Source: Diphasiastrum complanatum (lineage: Eukaryota; Streptophyta; Lycopodiopsida; Lycopodiales; Lycopodiaceae). Taken from it: a DNA stretch of 64,000 nt. Where the stretch lies: assembly GCA_029204225.1 (NCBI GenBank), contig CM055109.1:24762422-24826421 (forward strand), read 5' to 3'. Made by a program: the position numbers and the translations under genes. Shown here piece by piece: positions 24,457 through 34,309 of this stretch (position 1 is the stretch's first letter; the number at the start of each line of letters is the position of its first letter). The notes under the pieces are model-generated. The model worked only from the letters and a program-made list of their open reading frames with translations. It did no database searches and was not told the DNA's origin.

Positions 24457-25164
24457 ATGGAGTATTTATTTATTAGACATAGTTTGAGTTTCATATGTTT
24501 GTTGCAAGTCATGTTTGGTGGCAAAGAACTATTTAATAGATTGTTCATGCATTGGATCATCTTTAAGTCATGTTTACCAAGAAAGTTAGCAAAGGAAATG
24601 ATAAAAAATGCTCGGTTTGAAAAAATGACAAATGAAATTGTAGAGACTGTTTTGATTAAGGTTCAATTATACTTGGATGCGAATGTGATACAAGGTGCAT
24701 GTGATGTATCTGGAATTACCATAAATGCTTATTCTACTTTTTTTTAGAATAGTTAAAGAAGCTTTCTCCCAAGTGATGGTGAAGAAAATTAATCTTCCAC
24801 GTCCATATCGGGTAAGATTAGCTAGAAATTTTTACAATGACAGAATGTTCAAAGTAGTTGGCCAACCACTTCATATAACTGAATTATACAAATCAGAATA
24901 TGGTGAGCTCAATTACAATGATCGCAATAATATTTTCCTTGATATTGAAAATGTTTTAAAATACATTATTCGATTCTATAAATTAGACGAACATCAAGTA
25001 AATGGAAAGATCATTATTGTAATAAAATTTGATGAATCTAAAATAATCAAGGGTTAGAAGTTGGAATGTGTGAGTGTCACTTTGATGAATACAATTTCAG
25101 ATACAGATGATTGAACATTTAGAGTTCAATCAAAAAATCACATATGGTGGTTGACGGCATTCCA

Positions 25165-25970
25165 GGATACCATAAAATACTGTCATGGATAATTTCAAGA
25201 ACAAATTATGGCAAGATTATAAAGAGACATTTGGAGAGTGAGAAATCTACAGTCGAAAACCATGAAAGATTTTAAATTCAATGGCACCTTGCAGGGGATT
25301 TGAAAACATTAAAATGTATGTGTGATGTCTCTCATGGGGCAACATCAAAGCATCCATGTGTTTATTGCATGAAGGATTGCTACAATATGAATTTGGGACA
25401 ATCAACAAACACTGGCCCAACACGAGAAGTTGAAGATGCAAATATGAAAAGTGTTATGCCAATTCCATTAAAATATGTTCACATACGCACATTGCATCTT
25501 CAATCGGAAAATCACATATCGTGGTTGGCGGCATTCCAGGTATACATTTCAGTTTTTAATTAGAATATCTATATTAACAATTCATGCCTTGCCAGTTTTA
25601 TTGACATGTCATGCATTACTTGTTTCTCTACAAGACTTGAAAGAGGACCATAAAATACTATCATGGATAATTTCAAGAACAAATTATGGCAAGATTATAA
25701 TGAGACATTTGGAGGGTGAGAAATTTACAGTCGAAAACCATGGAAGTTTTTAAATTGAATGGCACCTTGCAGGGGATTTGAAAACATTAAAATGTGTGTA
25801 TAATGTCTCTCATGGGGCAACATCAAAGCATCCATGTCTTTATTGCATGAAGGATTGCTACAATATGAATTTGGAACGATCAACAAACACTGGCCCAACA
25901 CGAGAAGCTGAATATCCAAATATGAAAAGTGTTTAGCCAATTCCATTAAAGTATGTTCACATATGCACAT
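25165..25970 (+). repeat. Internal direct duplication in the transposase-like relic
   Basis: The segment with AATTATGGCAAGATTATAA through the HPCVYC block occurs twice, about 25165-25497 and 25647-25975, with a spacing of about 480 bases and a few differences. Confidence 0.8.
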
Positions 25971-26457
25971 TGCATGCTGAGGTTTGTATTATTGAAAAAC
26001 TAATTTACCTACATATTCTACTAGGATGGAATCAAAAACCAGAGCCAGTGGCTAAAGCAGCAATTAGAAGATCGAAATAGTTTTGTCAAATGCAGGACTA
26101 CGTAAAGGGAATGTCACGATTGAAAAAAGTGACACACTCTTTAGGAAAAAAGAAAACGTTCCTAATAAGCCATCAATTGGAGGTGCTAAAGCAAGAAGAT
26201 TCTTATCCAATCACACATGCAAAGAATCAAGTGTCAGATACGAAATATGGAAAGAAATTGTTCAAGCCACACGAACACTGGAAGGAAATAATCGAGTGGA
26301 AAAGGGACAAGTGTGGACCAATTTCGACAAACTCATAGGTGTTATCAGGAAAGAAAACCTATCATCAAAAGATGTGAGGACTTTGCAAAATCATTGCACC
26401 ACATTTGTAAAATATATACAATATTGTTGGGGAAAAGACAACATTACTCATTACATG

Positions 26458-26546
26458 GTACTAATCTATATTATCGTCTGGTCATTTTCTCATTCAGACT
26501 TATATTTTTTTCTACTGATGTAACTAATCAAAACTATTGTTTGTAG
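26458..26546 (+). other. Probable 89-base intron in the transposase-like relic
   Basis: GTACTAATC follows an ATG codon that ends at 26457, and TTTGTAG precedes CAC at 26547. Joining puts THYM in frame with HILLHHATYFAKEYG, a continuous conserved motif. AT-rich with GT-AG borders, as in plant introns. Confidence 0.6.
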
Positions 26547-26849
26547 CACATCCTTCTTCATCATGCAACTTATTTTGCAAAGGAATATGGGAGCTTAAGT
26601 ATCTGGTCATCACAAGGCATGGAAAAATCTCATTGGCAAACAAGGGGAGCATTTCATAGAGCAACAAATCATGGAGGACACAATTCAAGAAATAAATATT
26701 TAGTTCAACTTTTTTAGTGGTTTTACAGAAGAGCACAATTTAGATATCAAGCTATAAACTCACCAAGTTACGATACTTCGAAAGGCATTCAAATTCATTA
26801 CAAAAGAGAGATCTTTGTAATATATCAAAAATCTATTATAGAAAACTAT

Positions 26850-27698
26850 TTAATTATCATCATCATCCTCTTCAAGATTCAGACGGATGGTATTGTCATG
26901 AAGGAATAATCTCTTTTCATATGGATCCAAAAATTCTAAATTTTTCCTCTTGCTCATACCAATGTAACCCGAATAAAGAGCCATTGCAGATGATCTTTTC
27001 GTAGTCTCATTGGGAGTATAACCCAATATCTTAATAGCCAAATATCTCTTCACAAAAAATACTTTATATGTTCCTCTTGTGTACTTATGGCCTCCTAAAC
27101 AAACTGATAATGATTTGATGGCCATAATGACAGTGGTTGCATATGGATTATAAGATGAATGATATATACGAATCTCATTATTTTGAAAGTTTTTCAAATA
27201 ATTAGATAGAGAAACATCTTTTCTCCTGGCTGATACATCTTGGACGCCTCCATGTCTTATACCAAAGGCATCTATTTCAATAGCATACTGTAAACGAGAA
27301 AAGAAAAGAAATTTAGAATGATACATAACACTGCAAACCCAATAAGAAAACTAAACAATACCAATACCAAAATAATATCTACTTACCAGATCATAATCAT
27401 CGTAATCAATGACGTTTGTTATGCTGATGTCATGTCCTCCAATGGCCTCTACATTTCCGAAAGGGTTATATCTAGTCCTAGGGAAATATCTTTTTTGAAA
27501 TTCCAAAAATTCCTCCTCTGTAGGCAAAGTTTTTTCATGGGCTTTGGATTTTTCAATCATGGCCTCCAAGGCCTTATTGCTAGATTTCCAATCGCCATCT
27601 TTATCATAATCTATCTCACTTTCAAGGTCATCATATGAGTGATCAACAATGTCATAAAATTCTGATAAATTTTGAGCAACCACGCGTGGAAGTGCCAC
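26850..27698 (-). pseudogene. C-terminal exons of the CACTA transposase gene, unknown domain
   Basis: Two open exons join in phase. Exon 27698-27387 ends at a CTG|GTAAGT donor and exon 27287-26850 starts after TTTACAG. Together they give about 250 codons without a stop: an acidic part (FYDIVDHSYDDLESEID), EEEFLEFQKRYFP, then FGIRHGGVQDVSARRKDVSL, SSYNPYATTVIMAIKSLSV and an acidic end, NLEEDDDDN. I do not recognise a domain. The frame joins the preceding transposase C-terminal exon if a 70-bp duplication (27698-27768) is ignored. So it may be an extension of the CACTA protein rather than a separate gene. Confidence 0.5.
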
Positions 27699-27779
27699 GT
27701 ACGTTTGTTATTTAATCAATTGTCATCTGACATGACTTTTTGGGATTTGTCATGCGTGGCAGTGCCACGTGTGGCAAAT

Positions 27780-28442
27780 CTCCAGAGAAAATTCCAGAGC
27801 AATAGTTTTGTATACTTGTGTTGTCCAAATTTAGATCTTCCATTTCATTCGCAACATATGCATTTTTAAATACATGTCTTGAGCGTGGCTTAATTTGAAC
27901 AACATACTACCAATATTTGTTTAGTCGATCTGGTTGAAAAAATACCTGCACATTAAGCAATGTTAGGATTAGATATTTGTTATGCTCACATTTTAATTCA
28001 CAATAAATAGATGTAATGAAAAAGTAGTGTAGATGATTAGTATAATATTGATCACAATTGACAAAAAGATAAAATGTGAAAATCATGCACACCTATTTAC
28101 AATGACGAGGCAACACTAATGTGTTTAAAAAGTTGATGCTTAATGTCTTGTTGAATCGATAGCAAAAAATCCACTACGGTCTTTTTTTACAGTTGCATTT
28201 GATCCTCTATAGTTGATTTTGAGTCATTTCACATCAAACAACAAATATTTACCCATTTCACTGAAACATACCTCATATATGGCTTGTATCGTTCCTACAT
28301 ACTCAAGCTCTCCAGCAATTCGACTTTGATCTTGAGCAGTACTCCGACTTTCTTGATGGAAGGATATCATCACACCACAATCATAAGTTCGTCGTTTCAT
28401 ATCGATTGATTTAATGCGATGATGCCGACCATATGCCCACAT
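27780..28442 (-). pseudogene. CACTA transposase C-terminal region (DUF4216-like)
   Basis: On the minus strand 28442-28130 reads ...EYVGTIQAIYEVCFSEMGKY, then LLFDVK and, after a TGA at 28224-28226 that replaces a Trp, continues as a diverged DUF4216-type stretch. A second piece from 27945 (after TGTGCAG) reads VFFQPDRLNKYW and, beyond a TAG at 27907-27909, VVQIKPRSRHVFKNAY. This is the Q-V-F-Y...W.VV...PR ending usual after TNP2 in plant CACTA proteins. Confidence 0.55.
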
Positions 28443-28860
28443 TGCACTATACTTTCGATACTATCACATGTTGATGATAATTAAAACAATAATCAATCAT
28501 CGTACAAATAAAAATTGTTCACTTAAAAAAATAGAATTATAGAAAAACTTTCCAATCACATCCTCTTGCAAATTCTCATTACGTGTCACATATGAATTGT
28601 CCTTTTGATCTTGCTTGTTGTTGGAGTGTATCAACCATCCAGTCTATAGTGCATTGGTTGGGCAATGGCTCAAGATCATGTGAAGGTGTAGCTTCACCTC
28701 TACGCCTATTGTGTCGGTGTCGATTTCTAGTCAATACCCTCTCCAAAAAAAACATCCACCTATAGAAAATTTTAACACATCAACGAGAACATTCTGTTAT
28801 TTATAATTTGAAAGAATCACACTATATCTATTGAAACCACTAAAATCAAATTCAAGTGTA

Positions 28861-30707
28861 TTATACCTTGAGTGCACAGGACCGGTAGTACCAACTTCTT
28901 GGACCGAGTGCACAAGCATATGCATCTGTATGTCTAGGATAGAAGTTGGAAAATCCCTCTAAAGCATACATAGTTCTCATCTTGCAAATGACTGACCATA
29001 CATACTTATACTCTTCTTTCGTAATAATCCAAAGGGCTCTTGGAATACTATAGGTATTTCCATCAGTACATAATTTTGGCCAATACTCTTTTTTTGTTTT
29101 TGATTCTTGTAGATCATGCCTGGCAGAAATAATGTCTTTGTCGCCCACCAAGTTCCATATTGATTCACCCACATTTTTGAATCTATGCATAGGATCAAGC
29201 AAGTCATTGATCAAAAGGTTATTCCAATATGATAAACAATGAAAGATGGATAGTCTTTTCATACCATTGATTGGCTTAATCTCGGATTCAATCCAAAGTT
29301 TGTGCCAATCTACCACAGACATTCTTTTTGGAGGCATTCTTGTTTCTGATCTTCCTCCAAAGCCTCTTCTATGAGCATTTCTAAATGGATGATTTTTTAT
29401 CTTGCAAGTACTTGCGATGATTTTTATACACAACTTTGTTTAAATGATTTGAGTGGCGAGCATCAACATTTGGTCCACAAATGAGACATGTGTGATATCC
29501 AAAAATTGCGAAACCTAAAAGAATCAAATCCAATTCGTGTTATAAATAGAATTCTTTTAAAGAATAAATATTGCATGCATAAAAAATAAATATATAAACA
29601 TCACAAGTGATTTCATTTTATAGTCACGTGAACAATCGCCCAATCCTGGATAGTCATGCATAGTCCACATTAAAATCGCACGCAACAAAAATGTTTTGTC
29701 TTGAAGTGGACGTGAGATGTCATATGCTTGGACTCCCTTCCATGGTAGTTATAGTTCTTCAATCAATGGTGCAAAGTAGATATCCATATTTTTTACTTTA
29801 TGTTTTCTAGGAATTAGAAGTGCTAGCATGAGATGTCATTTTTTAATGCTTAGCCAAGGTGGAATGTTATAGTTGACCAACACCACTGGATAAGTAGACC
29901 ACGTGCTTGACATTTTTCCAAAGGGGTTGACCCCGTCTATTGCAAGTCCAAATCTTATATTGCTTGTTTCACTTGCAAAACATGGATATTCTTTGTCAAT
30001 GTGTTTCCATGCAGGAGAGTCTGAGGGTACTCTCATGATCTCATCCGAAGAACGATAAGTAGCATGCCAATTCAGAAGCTCTGCAAGAGACTTGCAACAA
30101 AACAATCGTTGCAATCGTGGGATTATTGGAAAGTGTCGTAACACCTTGCATGGGTTAGTGGTCCCTTGTAAGTCATTTGAATATCGAGGAGTATCGCATA
30201 TAGGACAAGCTTTTAACCCTCGATACTCATCAATATATAAGATGCAATCTTTTGGACAAGCATGATGCAATGTATAGTCCATTCCCATTGCACTCAACAT
30301 TTTTCGTGCCTCACCTCTTGTCTCTAACATAGTGTTTCCTTCTGGGAGTAGTTTGCGCAATAACCTATACATAATGAAATGAATTTTCATAATATAAAAT
30401 AAAAGATCATTTAGCCAACTAAAACATTTGACTTGAACAACACATCTATTAAATTCTTAGAAAAAAATCTTAATCTTATTTACCCAAATAAGGATGTAAC
30501 ACTTGTATCACTCCATTTATATTTTGCTTGGAGGTTCAATATAAGCAACGAAGGGGCCAAACGAGATGTCTTTGCTCCAGGATATAATGGTGTGTTTGAT
30601 TCTTCTCTCAGTTTGTTTTCCTCGGCACTAATAATTGATTCACTGTTATGTACAATGCGTTCTTCCACATCATGATGCTCATAGACGTTATTTATCAAGT
30701 TGTTCAT
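28861..30707 (-). pseudogene. CACTA (En/Spm) transposase, TNP2 family core, broken
   Basis: Minus strand. Exon 30707-30480 holds SNTPLYPGAKTSRLAPSLLI and YKWSDTSVTSLFG. After an intron (donor near 30480, TATAG acceptor near 30366) come LLRKLLPEGN, HHACPKDCILYIDEYRGLKA, CPICDTPRYS, LRHFPIIPRLQRLF, RFGLAIDGVNPFGKMSSTWS and NIPPWLSIKK, the TNP2 signature. Further on are YFAPLIEEL, FLLRAILMWTMHDYPGLGD, a zinc-binding CLICGPN near 29490, NHPFRNAHRRGFGG and the MHRFKN region (family: D-MH-EKN). Breaks: TGA at 29836-29838, TAA at 29749-29751 and a frameshift near 29400. TNP2 proteins cut and move CACTA elements; this copy is dead. Confidence 0.85.
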
Positions 30708-31156
30708 GATTTCAACTTCATCTTGAATGCAAAATCATTTTCAGCACTTGATCTTGATTATAAAGAAGAAGAAGAAGAAGATCGAGGCTGATTTGCTTTG
30801 GCACGTTGTTGTTCATCTATTTTCATCATGGCTCTCAATCCCATATGCTCACGATGTGATAGTTGATTTATGTGCGGCCCATCATATGCCAGTCTTGTTT
30901 TGGATATGGAGTGATTGTTGTCATTGTCACTAGAGCTAGATGACAATTCATAGTCCTTCAAACATGGGAAACAAATTAACATATTCATCAATTAACATAT
31001 AAGATTGTCATACATGAAAATTAAAACTAAAATTAAGACATGCAAATCAAACACCATATCTTAAATTAAGGCATGCAATATAAAATATAAAAATAATAAT
31101 TAATTCACACTCAACATAAATTGCTCTCACTAAATAGATAAAATGTATTTTGATAT

Positions 31157-31594
31157 TCACACGGTACATGCTTGAGTTTGGCTCAAAGTCTTTTGTACAC
31201 ATCTTGGAAAAGGGCGATTGAAGCTATATTTGATGAGTAGCTCTTCACCACATTTAATGGGCCTTATCGCGCATACCATTACGTATGTACTTTTTGAGTT
31301 CCTAGAAAAGTATTCTTCCTTTCCATTGGTGCGTTGCTTGAAATCACAATTAGTTAATGAAGGTTGCCCAATGGAACTATTTATATATGTAGCAATATTG
31401 CCATATTTTTCTAGACGCCCATCAATGTACATACGATGTGATTTCAAAACATTTTGTCCTTGCACACATCACTCTTCCAAAGAACAAGCATTGGCATTCA
31501 AGCCATAAACCTGCATCCTCCATTGGTGAGGACATAGAGCATGCCAATCACCCCAATTGTATTGAGGTCCTGCATAAGGATTAATGTGACAACA
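31157..31594 (-). pseudogene. SET-domain-like exon inside the CACTA region
   Basis: The exon starts after a TTGAATAG acceptor. It reads INPYAGPQYNWGDWHALCPH, then a TGA at 31469-31471, then GQNVLKSHRMYIDG, YGNIATYINSSIGQPSLTNC, YVMVCAIRPIKCGEELLIKY and a Cys-containing tail. The last parts match the C-terminal half of SET methyltransferase domains: the N-H-S-x-P-N-C-type segment, then the A-x-R-x-I-x-x-GEEL-x-x-Y segment. The N-terminal SET half and pre-SET were not found. It lies on the same strand as the transposase and 5' of it. Confidence 0.55.
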
Positions 31595-31873
31595 CTATTC
31601 AAGGGGACATCAATGCTAGTCAAAGAAAATTAAGCCAATCCCGCATTAGGAAAGTACTCACTTGGCTTGATCATATACGTATGACCCCAATATGAAAATG
31701 ATGTTCCACATAATGGTGTGGTACTCTATCAGGCCAACATGAATATTTCTTTCTATCAAATGACTTAACCAATGCTTCTAGGCGGGGAGGAAGGGGAGAC
31801 TCAGTCAATGAATTTAAAACATTCTTGGATAAGTCAACAATACATAAATTTGGTTGTTCATTTTCAAATCTTG
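31595..31873 (-). other. Unrecognised exon-like piece and intron in the CACTA region
   Basis: The minus strand from 31877 is open (NLCIVDLSKNVLNSLTESPL, then RLEALVKSFDRKKYSCWPDR). It reaches a possible GTGAGT donor near 31663, leaving about 70 bases of intron before the SET-like exon. No domain is recognised. Confidence 0.35.
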
Positions 31874-32386
31874 TCAAAATGCGTCCAAGTCGTGTTCTTT
31901 TTTAAATGGAGTAAATCCAGATGGGATAGGAAGAAGAGGAGATTCTACACAAGGTATGTGAGGTGATGTGGGATGGATAGAATCGATGTGAAGTGTCATG
32001 GGATGGATAGAATCGATGTGAGGTGTCATGAGATAAATAGAATCGATGTGTGGTGACATCTTGGAATGAATAAAATCCATAGTATAATTTGTGTGAGGTG
32101 TTGTGGGATGGATAGAATCGATGTGAGGTATTGTGGGATGGATAGAATCGATGTGAGGTGTCATGAGATAGATAGAATCGATGTGTGGTGACATCGTGGA
32201 ATGAATAGAATCCATAGTAGAATTTGTGTGAGGTGTTGTGGGATGGATAGAATCCATGTGAGGTGTAATGAGATGAATAGAATCTACGTGTGGTGATATC
32301 ATGCGATGAGTAGATTCCATGGAAAGATTTATGTGAGGTGTGGTGGAGTGAGTGACTTGCGAAATGGAAAGATGCATAACTTCCAC
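31874..32386 (-). pseudogene. Open frame of about ten TPHIDSIHP-type repeats
   Basis: Minus strand, 170 codons. The protein is a tandem array of 10-residue units (TPHIDSIHPT and variants with M, L, Y or N) from a 30-bp DNA repeat with core GGATGGATAGAATCGATGTG on the plus strand. It ends in a proline-rich stretch (ESPLLPIPSGFTPFKKEHD). It lies between the zinc-binding exon and the SET-like exon of the CACTA region. Repeats this regular usually vary in number between copies; no function is inferred. Confidence 0.5.
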
Positions 32387-32630
32387 ATCATGAGGTGTGT
32401 AGTGACTAGTGACATCATTATGATCATCAGCAAATCTTCGTCTAATGCCAAAGATGATCCAAAATCGATATTTCTTATCTTGTTGATAAGATTGTCAATC
32501 GACGTCTTATAAGACATTGACACCAATGTATTATTCTGCAAGAGTGAATACACAAGCATTAGTTTTATTTTTGTTTTTAAAATTATAAATATGTGTATGA
32601 TAAGAACAGTACTAAATAGTCAAAATGTAC

Positions 32631-32759
32631 CTCCAAATCCACATTGGGCTCCTCAATGTGCTTTCAAAACTTCCACAGATGGTGTGCCACTATTCGTCTT
32701 TCTCGAATTTTCAATCCTTTGCATTGTTTGCACTCGTAATATATCTTTTTATTGTACCT
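32631..32759 (-). pseudogene. N-terminal Cys-His exon of the CACTA transposase gene
   Basis: A 129-base exon bounded by CAACAG and GAG|GTACAT. It encodes KKIYYECKQCKGLKIRERRI then VAHHLWKF, a stop (TGA) and KHIEEPNVDLE. The C-x2-C ... H-L pattern fits the transposase-associated domain that precedes TNP2 in plant CACTA proteins. Confidence 0.5.
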
Positions 32760-32874
32760 CTGTTGATACTAATTTCGTTTTACAATTACAAAAATGATTA
32801 GCTTAATGTTACAAGCTAATTATATATGTGTATAAATACAGTCCTAAGTTTAAACAAATGATTATATAGTACCT

Positions 32875-33030
32875 GCGATTTGGGTCGAGGCTGGGCACCA
32901 GAACTTGATGGCGATGATGTTCCACTAAGTCTTTGCTCAAGCATTTGTGCTCTTTTCCGTGAGCTCATTTTGTAATAATATTGCATCCTCTTTAACTTTT
33001 TGCTATCTTGTGGAGGCGTTGTACCTTAAA
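32875..33030 (-). pseudogene. Possible first exon of the CACTA gene
   Basis: The minus strand reads TTPPQDSKKLKRMQYYYKMS then SRKRAQMLEQRLSGTSS and a Pro/Ser-rich end, AQPRPKSQ, at a CAG|GTACTA donor (32874). Basic and in frame, but with no recognised domain. It could be the start of the transposase or of a captured gene. Confidence 0.4.
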
Positions 33031-33735
33031 CAATCGTAGAAAAAAAAACAAAAAAGTTATATTCAACACACAATGTTGCAAATCTAAATGTTAAGTACAT
33101 AATATTTACTGTACATTCAATAAATATACCTGTTTCGAGACATTTTCTCAGTAAGACATATTCACTAATGAACGATTAAATTTCATTTGCAATTTTTTAA
33201 ATGGAATGTTAATGATATTGACAAAATACACTGGTCAAAATATACAGTTAAAATTTATATGTACACAAAAATTTAACAAGATCCACAAATATCGTTATCA
33301 CTAAAACATTTAGATACCTTACCAATGTCAAGTTGCTTGAACGGATATGACATTGTCTAATTCATGAAAAAAAGAAGCAGATTCAAGCAAGTTATGAAAT
33401 AGAAGTGTGATTTCTTTTAGACATCTAGAAAACTAAGCAGTAATTAATACATGTTTGTTAGTTTTAAAAAAACATCAAAATCTTCAAAATCCCAAGTTTG
33501 AAAAAATCAAGTAACTTGAATTTGATATTTACATGTGAAACAACTCTATTCTCCCTATCGCTTGACATAGCCCATTGAATAATCATAATTAACCAGCATC
33601 ACATGAGATAGCTCAAACAGCTTGATGTCTATCAATGTAAAAAGTCTTATTTTGGCACTTCTCACCTGAGGCTCCTCATAGATTGATCAACTTTGAGGGA
33701 TTTCATCTAAATAGATTAAATTTGTTGCCTATCGT
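33031..33735. other. AT-rich gene-free stretch
   Basis: No gene, repeat or signal recognised. It is presumably the upstream untranslated part of the CACTA element. Confidence 0.4.
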
Positions 33736-34160
33736 TTGGGAATGCCAAAATTTGATGCCCAATGTGTAATTTTTTTCTTATCACCCAACAGTGCCATGCC
33801 CAAAAAAAATTTCCAACAAACTTGCCACAGCGTGGCAAGTTTTTGCTTGTTGGAAAAATTTGCCACGCATGGCAAACTTCAAAAAAAAAAATTTAAATTT
33901 CAAAATTTTAAAATTTTCAGAATTTCAACCGTGGCAGTGCCACGCGAATTTAGAATTTGAATTGCTCTGAGCCCCCCCCCCCCCCCCCAAAAAAAAAAAA
34001 TTTGTTCGGAAGAAGTGCTGGTGATGGAAAACTTTGACAGCGTGGCAGTGGCACACATGGCAAAGCCACGTGTTCATTGCCACACAATTTACCACGCGAT
34101 TTCCATGGACATTGCACGCGAGGGCCATCGAGTCAAATTTGGTCCCCATCTTATGTGTGT
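33736..34160. repeat. Cluster of GTGGCAGTGCCAC-type palindromes (CACTA subterminal-like)
   Basis: Inverted motifs around GTGGCA/TGCCAC recur: GCCACAGCGTGGCAAG (33824), GCCACGCATGGCAAAC (33862), CGTGGCAGTGCCACGCG (33929), GCGTGGCAGTGGCAC (34039) and GCCACGTG (34065). A second small cluster lies at 27678-27776. Short repeated motifs near the ends bind the transposase partner in CACTA elements; that role is inferred. A clean CACTA terminal inverted repeat was not found. Confidence 0.55.
33972..34000 (+). repeat. Homopolymer junction C17 then A12
   Basis: A run of 17 C directly followed by 12 A. Such runs are prone to sequencing error, so the length is uncertain. Confidence 0.9.
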
Positions 34161-34167
34161 GGCAATG

Positions 34168-34309
34168 GGCCTATATTTGTAGTTGTGATCCTATCGATAT
34201 AGCATCCATCCCGCAAAGAATTGTGGATCTCCCCAGATCTGAAACACTAGCAAATGAAGACATTGGTGACGATTCTACACCTACATCTGGTAATTCTGCC
34301 CAAAACTAA
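34168..34309 (+). other. Exon-like fragment, possible C-terminus of an unknown gene
   Basis: After TATTTGTAG an open stretch reads CDPIDIASIPQRIVDLPRSE, then TLANEDIGDDSTPTSGNSAQ and a stop. The composition looks like a real acidic C-terminal tail, but no family is recognised and no upstream exon was found. It lies just outside the CACTA palindromes. Confidence 0.25.

Larger units (their letters stand above)
24457..26745 (+). pseudogene. Relic of an uncharacterised transposase-like gene (animal-type family)
   Basis: Open pieces follow each other in different frames: 24457-24747, 24725-25057, then the repeated block around 25270-25560 and 25640-25990, then 26083-26457, and a last exon at 26547-26745. 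The ordered motifs are KIIIVIKFDESKI, EWHLAGDLKTLK, GATSKHPCVYCMKD, PIPLKYVHI-TLH, THYM joined to HILLHH, then WSSQGMEKSHW, FHRATNHGG and a QLF-WFYRRAQ end. I know this order from uncharacterised proteins repeated in sponge, cnidarian and fish genomes, which look like DDE-type transposases. That relation is from memory of the family and needs a search. Stops, frameshifts and an internal duplication make it dead. Confidence 0.5.

Noticed and set aside
28977-29207. Separate minus-strand gene within the TNP2 region
   Set aside because: It is an out-of-frame shadow of the transposase exon.
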